Assembly: GCA_023434205.1 (NCBI GenBank)
Contig: JAEYTB010000267.1
Location: forward strand, 1-13,269
DNA from: Planctomycetota bacterium
GTDB lineage: Bacteria; Planctomycetota; Phycisphaerae; Phycisphaerales; UBA1924
Direction: 5' to 3'
DNA length: 13,269 bases
A program made the position numbers and the translations under genes. Below the pieces are notes generated by a model. The model had not been told where the DNA came from. It saw only the letters and a program-made list of their open reading frames with translations, and ran no database searches. Positions within the stretch are counted from its first letter, which is position 1, and each line of letters opens with the position of its first letter. Shown here one piece after another: positions 6,572 through 13,269 of this stretch.

Positions 6572-8518
6572 ATGATGCCTACCCCCTTCGTGTTTGCCGC
6601 GTTGCCGCGATCGCTGCCCCAGGGGTACGGGGCCGCGCCCCTGACCGAGGGAGAGTCGAAGGCGACGCTGAAGGTGTGCGTGGTGGTGAAGCAGGGCGGG
6701 GAATCGCCGCTGGTGCTCCTGCGCGAGACCCTGGATGCGCGGGTGTACCTGGGCTGCCTGGTCGACGGCGCGGGGGTGGTGCACGACTGGCTGGAGGTGT
6801 GGGCGCAGGATGTGGCCGGGCTGGCGGGGGCGCTCCCGGGGTACCGGCAGGCGCTCACGAACGCGGCGCTGGACCACCGCTGGGCGGTGCGGTCGGAGGG
6901 GTTCGCGAAGGTCGAGGGCGCGGGGCTCATCGCGGCGGGGTGGGAGACGAGCAACCCGCCGCCGGTGTTCATCGATGTGAAGAAGCTGGCGCCGATTGCC
7001 GCGAAGGACCGGCGGACGGGCGGGTCGTGGTCGCTGTGCAAGGACGAGGCGCTGCTGGCACGCAAGGGCGTGCCGGGGTACGCGGGGTCGGTGAGCCGGC
7101 ACTTGTACCAGCCGGAGATGGGTGAGGAGTCGCCGCTGCTGCCGCTGGATGTGGTGGGGGCGGACCCGGAGGCGATGGGCGTCGGCTCGGCGCGCGATGT
7201 CGCGGCGGTCAACGGGGGCGGCGGACTGATGATGGTGCGGCGGTACGCCCCGCTGTCGTATGAGCAGTACGTGGACGCGATCACCGGGGTGGAGGGGGAG
7301 GCCGGGCCGGCGGATGCGCTGCTGCAGGGGATCGCCGCGGCGTCGATGGGCGGCAGCGGGGGCCCGGTGCGGTCGGGCGGGTGGCTGAACACGAGCGCCG
7401 CGGGGACACGGGCACGGCTGGTGGAGTCGCTGCACCTGAAGCTGATGCTGCTGGCGGGGGCGGTGGCGGCGGTGCGGTCGACGCTGGCGGGCACGCAGGT
7501 GCCGATGCTGAACATCACGGGGCGGAGCTTCCGCGTGCGGTTGACGGGCGGGGCGGCGACGCTGCCGCTGTGGTGGACGGCGAGGCCGGAGATCGCCGAG
7601 CCGGGCGATGCTGTGGAGCTGCCCATCGAGGGGACCACGGCGAAGTACTACCTGACCAGCGGTGGGGCGATGTCCGTGTACACGCCCGCGGCGATGGGCC
7701 GCTCGGCCAGCGGCAAGGGCGGGCTGCGGCTGCGGAACGTCATTACCGAGAGCAACGGGGCGATCCTTGAGGGGACGCTCACGACACAGGACCGGATCAT
7801 CCCGGGGAGCCAGGACCTGCTCTGGCTGCGGATGGTGGTGGGGCAGACGCGTGTGGACCTGTACGGCGTGATCGACTCGAAGGAGGCGATGGCGTCGGGT
7901 GAGCTGCGGGTCCGGACGATCCCGCAGCGGCTGCCGGAGGACGTGACGGCGCGGCTGAAGTCGGCGCTGGGCGTGCCGATCCCGGATGTGAGCTTTGAGC
8001 TTGTGCCGCTGCTGAGCTCGCCGTGCGACCTGTATGCGCTGGGGGTGCTGGCGGCGCGGACGCTGCTGACGGGCCCGGGGCGGCCGCTGCCGGTGGCGCT
8101 GGACGAGCTGATGAGCTTGGCGGCGCAGGCGGGTCAGATGGCCGAGAGCGGGGAGGACCTGCCGGGCCGGCTGATGCGGGTGTTCGAGAGCGACAGGAAG
8201 TGGGCGGCCTCGCTGGGGCCGCAGAAGCTGCTGGCGGGGGTCTCGGACGCGGACGAGGCGTTCCTGGCGATCCCGCCGCGGCTGTGGTTCGGGACGCTGG
8301 CGATGGTGATCCGGATGTTCACGGGGATGACGCCGGATAGCCGATGCCGCGACCTGGGGGATGCGCCCCTGGGAGGTATCCACAAGGTCTTTGACGGTGT
8401 TTTGGATGACCTGTACGCTCTGCTGACCGCGGCCCGGAGCCTGATCGTGTCGGACCAGGGGCTGAGCGGGGATGTTCGGGATGTGGTGAAGGAATGCCTG
8501 CGGGCGGCTCGTCGATAA
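6572..8518 (+). CDS. Uncharacterised 648-aa protein with a kinase-C-lobe-like tail
   Basis: I do not recognise this family. There is no signal peptide and no convincing TM helix, so it is probably cytoplasmic. The N-terminal half has mixed alpha/beta character with aromatic landmarks: WAVRSEGF, GSWSLCKDEALLARKGVPGYAGS, then SRHLYQPEMGEESPLLPLDV (about residues 150-195). The middle (about 310-460) looks beta-rich (SFRVRLTGGAATLPLWWT, AILEGTLTTQDRIIPG). Near residues 472-500, FELVPLLSSPCDLYALGVLAARTLLTG resembles the start of the lower lobe of bacterial Ser/Thr kinases (S..DLYALG). No VAIK-, HRD- or DFG-like motif precedes it in the right order, so any kinase relation is remote and inactive. 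The remaining ~150 residues are helical. The ATG at 6572 is followed at once by a second ATG; there is no Shine-Dalgarno sequence. The lipoprotein gene starts 30 bp downstream, probably in the same operon. Confidence 0.8.
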   Translation: MMPTPFVFAALPRSLPQGYGAAPLTEGESKATLKVCVVVKQGGESPLVLLRETLDARVYLGCLVDGAGVVHDWLEVWAQDVAGLAGALPGYRQALTNAALDHRWAVRSEGFAKVEGAGLIAAGWETSNPPPVFIDVKKLAPIAAKDRRTGGSWSLCKDEALLARKGVPGYAGSVSRHLYQPEMGEESPLLPLDVVGADPEAMGVGSARDVAAVNGGGGLMMVRRYAPLSYEQYVDAITGVEGEAGPADALLQGIAAASMGGSGGPVRSGGWLNTSAAGTRARLVESLHLKLMLLAGAVAAVRSTLAGTQVPMLNITGRSFRVRLTGGAATLPLWWTARPEIAEPGDAVELPIEGTTAKYYLTSGGAMSVYTPAAMGRSASGKGGLRLRNVITESNGAILEGTLTTQDRIIPGSQDLLWLRMVVGQTRVDLYGVIDSKEAMASGELRVRTIPQRLPEDVTARLKSALGVPIPDVSFELVPLLSSPCDLYALGVLAARTLLTGPGRPLPVALDELMSLAAQAGQMAESGEDLPGRLMRVFESDRKWAASLGPQKLLAGVSDADEAFLAIPPRLWFGTLAMVIRMFTGMTPDSRCRDLGDAPLGGIHKVFDGVLDDLYALLTAARSLIVSDQGLSGDVRDVVKECLRAARR

Positions 8519-8537
8519 CGGCGGGGCCCGCGCCTAC

Positions 8538-8543
8538 GAGGGG
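8538..8543 (+). promoter_or_regulatory. Shine-Dalgarno site of the 178-aa lipoprotein gene
   Basis: GAGGGG lies 5 bp before the ATG at 8549 and supports that start. No promoter-like element is visible in the 30-bp gap, in keeping with co-transcription with the 648-aa gene. Confidence 0.55.
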
Positions 8544-8548
8544 TTCAC

Positions 8549-9085
8549 ATGAAGATTCATGGCGTGAAGGTGCTGGTGATGGCGGTGGTGGGGCTGTTCG
8601 CGGTGGTGGCGGGCGGGTGCGGCGCCCCCAAGATGGGCGTGTACAACCTGAACGTGACCCCGGACGCGAGCCTGCGGGACAGCGCCTCGGGGAAGCTGTC
8701 CCAGGTTGAGGTCGCCTTGGTGGGCGTGAAGGAGGCGGACGCGGAGACGTGGCGGCAGTACAAGGTGGACGCGTTCTTCTCGGGCAATGACCCGTTCCGG
8801 GCGGGTGCGAAGGACTACACCAAGACGCTGGTGTTCAGCAACGATGCGCCGGCGATGCAGACGGTGAAGGGGAACGACCCGATCTGGCAGGCGTGGCGCA
8901 GCCGCGGGGTGACGCGGCTGTTCATCTTTGCGAACTCGAAGAACCTGCGGAGCAGTCCCGGCGGGCCGGAGCTGCGGCGCAAGGAACTGCCGCTGACGAC
9001 GAACTATTGGAAGACCAACACGATCGACATCGTGGTCAAGAGCAGCGGGATCGATGTGCCCACGCCGATGGAGACCCCGAAGTAA
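8549..9085 (+). CDS. Lipoprotein resembling type VI secretion TssJ
   Basis: The 178-aa product starts with a lipoprotein signal peptide: MKIHGVK, a hydrophobic stretch to about residue 21, and AGGC with Cys24 as the lipidation site. The mature part opens YNLNVTPDASLRDSASGKLSQVEVALVGVKE, then WRQYKVDAFFSGNDPF, and later WRSRGVTRLFIFANS. This order (beta strand with small polar residues, a 'D..SGK.S.V.V.L..VK' strand, a hydrophobic DFF-like segment, then an 'ARG/LGV..F' strand) is reminiscent of TssJ. TssJ is a ~150-180-aa outer-membrane lipoprotein with a transthyretin-like beta sandwich that joins the TssL-TssM membrane complex. Length and signal fit, but similarity is by eye only and no other T6SS core gene (tssB, tssC, hcp, tssM) is in the window. 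An unrelated small beta-sandwich lipoprotein is the alternative. An intrinsic terminator follows 46 bp after the stop. Confidence 0.75.
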   Translation: MKIHGVKVLVMAVVGLFAVVAGGCGAPKMGVYNLNVTPDASLRDSASGKLSQVEVALVGVKEADAETWRQYKVDAFFSGNDPFRAGAKDYTKTLVFSNDAPAMQTVKGNDPIWQAWRSRGVTRLFIFANSKNLRSSPGGPELRRKELPLTTNYWKTNTIDIVVKSSGIDVPTPMETPK

Positions 9086-9131
9086 GGGCTTTGGCGGCGG
9101 GGGGTTCCCGGATATCCTCACGCCCGAGGGC

Positions 9132-9161
9132 GGCACCGGTCACCCGACCGGTGCCTTTTTT
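9132..9161 (+). terminator. Strong rho-independent terminator
   Basis: A perfect 9-bp stem, GGCACCGGT (9132-9140) with ACCGGTGCC (9147-9155), has a 6-nt loop (CACCCG) and is followed directly by six T (9156-9161). It is the only textbook intrinsic terminator in the window. It separates the 648-aa/lipoprotein unit from the 1260-aa gene, which therefore needs its own promoter or regulated read-through. Confidence 0.9.
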
Positions 9162-9172
9162 ATACACGAGGG
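9161..9172 (+). promoter_or_regulatory. Possible -10 element and Shine-Dalgarno site of the 1260-aa gene
   Basis: TATACA (9161-9166) begins inside the terminator T-run. GAGGG (9168-9172) lies 9 bp before the ATG at 9182 and is an adequate ribosome-binding site. A -35 for TATACA would fall inside the hairpin and is not recognisable. A second -10-like hexamer, TATCCT, occurs at 9113-9118 just upstream of the hairpin. Confidence 0.35.
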
Positions 9173-9181
9173 TGAGCGCGC

Positions 9182-12100
9182 ATGGCCGTGTTTGGGCGGT
9201 ACGAGACGGTGGAGGAGCTGGCGTCCAGCGGGCCGTTCGCGCTGTTTTCTGCGCGCGAGGTCGGGCAGGCGGGCCCTCCGGCGTTCGGCGTGAAGATCTA
9301 CCGCACGGCGGACATGTTCGCGGATGAAGAGGTGGTCGAGCGGGAGGCCGCGGCGTTCCTGGAGGCCGCGCAGCTCCAGGCGGGCTTACCAGCGGGGCCC
9401 GCGGCGGGCGGCGGCGGGCACTGGGCGCCGATTTATGAGTCGGGGCGGACGGCCGAGGCGGTGTTCTATGTGACCGACCTGTACCCGATGACGGTGCAGC
9501 GGATGATCGACAACCGGCGCGAGCTGGATGCGAGGTCGATCGCGCACATCATCGGGGGCGTGGCGGACGGGCTGGCGGAACTGGCGGAGAAGGCGGGCGG
9601 GCGCGGGCACGGGGAGCTGAAGCCCAGCAACGTGCTGATCGGGCGCGGCGAGGTCGACGCGGCGCAGGTGGCGCTGGCGGACCCCGAGCCCGCGTCGAGG
9701 CTGGTGGGGCGGGCCCAGGACCAGGACCTGCGGGAGATGGCGGGCCTGCTGTTCCAGATGGTGATCCACCGGGCGCCGCCCAAGGGAGGTGCGATCGGGA
9801 CGTCGCCGGAATGGCAGCGGATGGGCGGGGCGGGGGAGCAACTCCGGCAGCTGTGCGAGACGCTGCTCAACCCCGAGCCGGGCGCGCCGTTGATGACGTT
9901 CGATGAGATCCGCCAGCGGCTCGCGGCGTGCCTGGCGGTGAAGGAGCCCAAGAAGGGCGGGCTGTCGGTCGGGGCGAAGGCGGCGATCGCGGCGGTGCTG
10001 GTGCTGGCGCTGGGCGGGGGCGGGTACTTCGCGTTCGTGGGCGGCAAGGGGCCCCCCGCGGACCCCCGGGGCGTGGAGTGGGCGCTGGTGGGGCAGGTGG
10101 ATGCGCTGGAGGCGAAGAAGGCGGCGTCGGTCAAGAAAGCCGCGGACAACGGCGATGAGGCCCGCGAGGGCGAGCTGAACGGGCTGGAGGCGGAGTTCAA
10201 GGCGCTGGATGCGCAGGTGAACGAGGTCCGTGCCCGGCCGGCCCCGGTGACGGACGCCGAGGCCAGGTCGCTGCGCAACGCGATGAACGAGGCGGAGGCC
10301 AAGCTCGCGGCGCTGGACAAAAAGGTGTCGCAGCTGGACGCGGCGATCGTGGTGATCGACCCGGAGAAGGACCCCCGCCCCGACAAGTGGATGGAAGGGC
10401 CCATCGGCGAGCTGGCGCACCTGATGACGGGCGTGCTGAAGGACTGCCCCTCCGGGGTCGCGGTCGAGAACGCGCCCGACCCGGTGGCGCTGCAGTTGCA
10501 GGTGGACCAGTTCATTGAGCGGGTGAACGAGGTGCGCGGGCGGGCATGGGAGCAGCCGGAGCTGTCGCCGGTGGAGCTGAAGGCGGCGCAGGCGGAGCTG
10601 CACCGCGCGGTGAAGGATGTCACCCTCCAGCAGCGGACGCTGCGGGCGGCGCTGACCAAGGCCAAGAGCGAGGCGCGGGATGCGCTGACGCGGTACGTGC
10701 GCTCGGTCGAGCAACAGAACAAGGACGCCCAGATCGTTCAGGCGATCCCGCTGCGGGAGGCGTTCGCGATCGGGCTGCGCAGCGCGGACCCCGAGCGGTA
10801 CCAGGACCTGGACTGGAGCGGGGTCCGGGCGAAGGTTGAGGCGCTCACGGCGTGGGTGCAGGGGCTCGAGAGCGAGTTCGCGATCAAGCTGGATGTGGCG
10901 GCACCGGCGGGCTCGGGCGTGGTGGTGGAGGTCGCGACGCGGGCGGTGGAGGCCAGGCGGGAGCGGGCGCTGACGCAGAGCGTGGAACCGATGACCTCGG
11001 GAGGGCAGATGCCCGGGGCGGACCCCGCGTACGGGCAGACCCGCGAGCGGCTGAAGACCGAGCTGACGGCGTATGTGGCGGGCGTGCGGCAGGTGCTGGC
11101 GGACGCGGTGGAGGTCGAGCGGCTGCTGTCGCTGGGGTTCGGGTACGAGGAGGGGGAGCGGTCGATCCGGGCGCTGCGCGAGGGGGTTGAGAAGGCGGCG
11201 GTGTACGCGGATGTGCAGGGTGCGGTGCAGCCGGTGCTGCGGCGCGCGGCGGACCTGGAGCAGGTCGCGGGCGTGACGGACGGGGTGCAGTTGCTGAACC
11301 TGATCGCGCGCGCGGCCGAGCCTGGGGGTGTGTCGCCCGCGCTGGCGGCGTGGGGGAAGCTGAAGGACATCGGGTTCCCGGCGGTGCCGGCGGACCTGGA
11401 CGGCGCGGTGCGGATCTTCAATGAACGGCTGGTGCCGGCCCTGGGTCAGGTGGGCGATGCGCCGCGCCGGGCGGCGCTGGAGCAGCGGGCTCGGGAAGCG
11501 TTGAAGCAGATGTGGCTCGCGTACGTGCTGGAGCGCGCCGGCGGCAACGCCCTGGCGGTCGCCTCGGCGTTCACGGCGATGGAGCGGTTCGGCGTCAGCG
11601 AGGCGGACATCGGGCGGCTGGAGGGGTGGGCGCGGTTCAACTATGAGCGGTGGAAGCTGCTGAACGCGGTGTCGGGCGTCAACGACGCGGACCCCAAGGC
11701 GCAGATGGACAAGCTGCAGCGGCTGGTGAACCAGTTCAACACGACGGTGGCGCCGCTGGGGGTCGAGGGCAAGGAGGCGGTGAAGGCGCTGGGTGCGCGG
11801 CTGAAGCCTTTCGCGGAGGGCAAGGACCTGGACCTGTCCCGCGAGGGGCCGGGGCGGCAGTCGTGGGCGGCGGTCCCGGGGGACGAGGAAGGGCGGGCGG
11901 TCACGTACTCGTGGAAGGGGCCCAGCGGGCGCGATTACACCCTGGAGTTCCGGCGGGTGCGGGAGGGGTCGGACTCGGCGAGTTACCTCTGCACCACGGA
12001 GATGTCGATCGGGCTGTTCATCGACCTGGTTGACGCGTACGGGAAGTGGGACGAGGTCAAGAGCCTGACGAACGTGATCGAGCCGCCCAACGACAACCGC

Positions 12101-12964
12101 GGGTCGCGGGTGGTGCGGTGGACGGCGGAGGGGAAGCTGGACATCAGCCGCCCGACCGAGCCCGACAAGACCGGCAAGGGGTGGCACCGGTCGCTGCCGG
12201 TGGACGACATGCTGCGCAACCCGTACTACCCGCCGGGCGGCGAGCCGGCGCGCGGGCCGGACTACGGGGACCCGGTGGACTACATCTCGCCCAGTGTGGC
12301 GATCTATGTGTCGAGGCTGCTGGGGTGCCGGCTGCCGAGCTCGGAGGACTGGAAGGCGGCGATGGCCGCGTTCCCGTCGCGTCGGGCGAACCTGCGGGAT
12401 GCGCTGTACGCGGCACAGCACGCGCACATCTCGGGGATCTTCGTGCAGGCCAACAAGCAGCCGGAGTACCCCAACTACGGGATGCTCAAGCCCACGCCGG
12501 CGAAGCTCGAGGCGTTGAAGGTCACGATCCCGCCGGCGGAGCAGGACGGCCAGCCGGCGGTGGAGGGGACGGACGGGCACCTGTTCTTCGCGCCCGTGGA
12601 CTTTGGCGAGCAGGGGGATGTGTTCCGGAACCTGGTGGGGAACGTGTGGGAGTACGTGTATGAGGTTCCGGGGGAACTGGACGCCCTGGCGTCGCCGGCG
12701 ACGCCCGCGGTGGTGACGAACCTGACCCGGACACGGGAGCAGCGCGAGAAGGTGCGTGCGATCGGCGGCTCGGCGTTCTCGCCCAAGGAGCTGCCGGTGG
12801 ATGATCCGATCGACTTCAACTTTCTCGCAGCGCGGGCCGGCTTCTCGGATGCCGGGTTCCGGCTGGCGTTCTCCACCGGCGCGGGGACCGGGGGCACAGG
12901 CAAGCCGGCGGAGCGGCTGGCGAAGATTCTCTCCTCTGACTACCTGGCCCGGGGCACGCCCTGA
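9182..12964 (+). CDS. Pseudokinase - TM helix - helical stalk - FGE-like domain protein (1260 aa)
   Basis: Residues 1-250 follow the Ser/Thr kinase fold: degenerate glycine loop ELASSGPFALFSA, VAIK-type lysine in FGVKIY (K38) and alpha-C glutamate in EREAAAF (E55). The catalytic loop is HGELKPSNVLI (143-153), so HRD became HGE while K147 and N150 remain. ADPEP (166-170) replaces DFG. Loss of the catalytic Asp and changed DFG argue for a pseudokinase. A single TM helix (about 264-286) follows basic residues (KEPKKG), predicting N-in topology. About 290-880 is mostly helical with coiled-coil stretches (LNGLEAEFKALDAQVNEV). About 900-1230 is an FGE-sulfatase/SUMF1-type domain: YLCTTEMSIGLFIDLV, RLPSSEDWKAAM, GNVWEYVYE, VRAIGGSAFS, then ARAGFSDAGFRLAF. 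The cysteines of catalytic FGE in the last block are absent (FNFLAARAGF), so it is probably a binding module. Possible partner of the upstream lipoprotein; some T6SS kinases (PpkA type) also have a kinase-TM layout. Confidence 0.85.
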   Translation: MAVFGRYETVEELASSGPFALFSAREVGQAGPPAFGVKIYRTADMFADEEVVEREAAAFLEAAQLQAGLPAGPAAGGGGHWAPIYESGRTAEAVFYVTDLYPMTVQRMIDNRRELDARSIAHIIGGVADGLAELAEKAGGRGHGELKPSNVLIGRGEVDAAQVALADPEPASRLVGRAQDQDLREMAGLLFQMVIHRAPPKGGAIGTSPEWQRMGGAGEQLRQLCETLLNPEPGAPLMTFDEIRQRLAACLAVKEPKKGGLSVGAKAAIAAVLVLALGGGGYFAFVGGKGPPADPRGVEWALVGQVDALEAKKAASVKKAADNGDEAREGELNGLEAEFKALDAQVNEVRARPAPVTDAEARSLRNAMNEAEAKLAALDKKVSQLDAAIVVIDPEKDPRPDKWMEGPIGELAHLMTGVLKDCPSGVAVENAPDPVALQLQVDQFIERVNEVRGRAWEQPELSPVELKAAQAELHRAVKDVTLQQRTLRAALTKAKSEARDALTRYVRSVEQQNKDAQIVQAIPLREAFAIGLRSADPERYQDLDWSGVRAKVEALTAWVQGLESEFAIKLDVAAPAGSGVVVEVATRAVEARRERALTQSVEPMTSGGQMPGADPAYGQTRERLKTELTAYVAGVRQVLADAVEVERLLSLGFGYEEGERSIRALREGVEKAAVYADVQGAVQPVLRRAADLEQVAGVTDGVQLLNLIARAAEPGGVSPALAAWGKLKDIGFPAVPADLDGAVRIFNERLVPALGQVGDAPRRAALEQRAREALKQMWLAYVLERAGGNALAVASAFTAMERFGVSEADIGRLEGWARFNYERWKLLNAVSGVNDADPKAQMDKLQRLVNQFNTTVAPLGVEGKEAVKALGARLKPFAEGKDLDLSREGPGRQSWAAVPGDEEGRAVTYSWKGPSGRDYTLEFRRVREGSDSASYLCTTEMSIGLFIDLVDAYGKWDEVKSLTNVIEPPNDNRGSRVVRWTAEGKLDISRPTEPDKTGKGWHRSLPVDDMLRNPYYPPGGEPARGPDYGDPVDYISPSVAIYVSRLLGCRLPSSEDWKAAMAAFPSRRANLRDALYAAQHAHISGIFVQANKQPEYPNYGMLKPTPAKLEALKVTIPPAEQDGQPAVEGTDGHLFFAPVDFGEQGDVFRNLVGNVWEYVYEVPGELDALASPATPAVVTNLTRTREQREKVRAIGGSAFSPKELPVDDPIDFNFLAARAGFSDAGFRLAFSTGAGTGGTGKPAERLAKILSSDYLARGTP

Positions 12965-12967
12965 GGG

Positions 12968-13183
12968 TCAGTCGTTGGTGGGCACGAACGCCGTGGTGTG
13001 GGGGACGAAGGCGGTCTGGACCTTGCTGTTGATCGCCAGGTTCGAGCCCAGGGCGTCGCTCGCGGCGATGTTGCCGCCGTCCTGCTGGCTGAAGGTGTAG
13101 GCGCCCGACGAGGCGGTTCGGCTGGAGCAGCCGACGGCGGTGAGGGTGAGGGCACACGCGGCGAGGCAGAGGAAACGGCGCAT
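12968..13183 (-). CDS. Small lipoprotein, 71 aa, unknown function
   Basis: MRRFLCLAACALTLTAVGC is a compact lipoprotein signal peptide with lipidated Cys19. The mature part is about 53 residues, polar, and rich in Ser, Ala, Asn and Thr. It ends with a short duplication, TAFVPHTTAFVPTND. The start is the ATG at 13183: GGGAG stands 7 bp upstream on the minus strand and the signal peptide begins there. A longer frame opening at 13219 would put 12 residues ahead of the basic n-region and is unlikely. Its codons end mostly in C. The gene converges on the 1260-aa gene with 3 bp between stops and no terminator between them. I do not recognise the family. Confidence 0.65.
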   Translation of the reverse strand: MRRFLCLAACALTLTAVGCSSRTASSGAYTFSQQDGGNIAASDALGSNLAINSKVQTAFVPHTTAFVPTND

Positions 13184-13226
13184 GGTGAGGCTCCCAAAGG
13201 GCGCGGGGACCGCGTCCATGGGGAGA

Positions 13227-13253
13227 GTTCGGCAAGTTCCGCGCGTTCCGCGA
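13227..13253. repeat. Three imperfect 9-bp direct repeats
   Basis: GTTCGGCAA, GTTCCGCGC and GTTCCGCGA are head-to-tail, 44 bp upstream of the small lipoprotein start (minus-strand gene). They may be an operator-like element or chance. The 86 bp from 13184 to the window end otherwise show no recognisable gene or promoter apart from the Shine-Dalgarno site near 13191-13195. Confidence 0.3.
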
Positions 13254-13269
13254 GGTTGAGGGCGTGGGC

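Noticed and set aside
6215..8383. A 722-codon antisense frame across livF and the 648-aa gene
   Set aside because: It spans two sense genes and shows the same Arg/Pro/His-rich shadow composition.
9386..12580. A 1064-codon open frame antisense to the 1260-aa gene
   Set aside because: It is dominated by Arg, Pro, His and Leu with no domain pattern. Such frames arise because G-ending codons in very GC-rich genes leave few stops on the other strand.
1..13269. CRISPR arrays, insertion sequences, transposases
   Set aside because: No regularly spaced repeats, no terminal inverted repeats with a transposase frame and no phage genes were seen by eye.
13184..13269. Coding frame continuing leftward from the right edge on the minus strand
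   Set aside because: All three minus frames lack stops here, but none shows a start or motif, and the lipoprotein gene begins within it with a good Shine-Dalgarno site.

Overview
This 13.3-kb window is chromosomal DNA of very high GC content. It comes from a Gram-negative-type bacterium, shown by lipoprotein signal peptides and a periplasmic binding-protein transporter. Degenerate protein-kinase modules, a formylglycine-generating-enzyme (FGE) fold fused to a kinase-like domain, and candidate leaderless TANNNT starts all suggest a planctomycete, perhaps of the Phycisphaerae. That placement is an inference from gene style; no marker gene is present to prove it.

Layout. Positions 1-989 (minus strand) hold the first 83 codons of a protein with one membrane segment and a proline-rich region, cut by the window edge, and upstream of it a DoxX-family membrane protein. 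Positions 1093-1176 (plus) are a complete tRNA-Leu(UAG). A hairpin-rich spacer without a gene (1177-1388) leads to a full high-affinity branched-chain amino-acid-type ABC transporter, livK-livH-livM-livG-livF (1389-6517): a lipoprotein receptor, two permeases and two ATPases. The last four genes are tightly packed or overlapping. livK is separated from livH by 74 bp that hold a second, apparently leaderless, start signal.

Positions 6572-12964 (plus) hold three genes I cannot assign to a known pathway. The first is a 648-aa protein with a kinase-C-lobe-like tail. The second is a 178-aa lipoprotein resembling the type VI secretion lipoprotein TssJ. The third, after a strong intrinsic terminator, is a 1260-aa protein with an N-terminal pseudokinase, one transmembrane helix, a long helical/coiled-coil stalk and a C-terminal FGE-like domain lacking the FGE cysteines. 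The predicted topology puts the pseudokinase in the cytoplasm and the FGE-like domain in the periplasm, where the lipoprotein would also be. The group therefore looks like a trans-envelope sensing or scaffolding module, possibly linked to a secretion apparatus encoded outside the window. This is the most novel part of the sequence.

The right end carries a short minus-strand lipoprotein gene that converges on the 1260-aa gene with only 3 bp between stop codons, then about 86 bp with no recognisable gene.

The plus strand is G-rich and the minus strand C-rich whatever the gene direction: plus genes end codons in G, minus genes in C. This suggests a replication-linked skew with the plus strand as leading strand.
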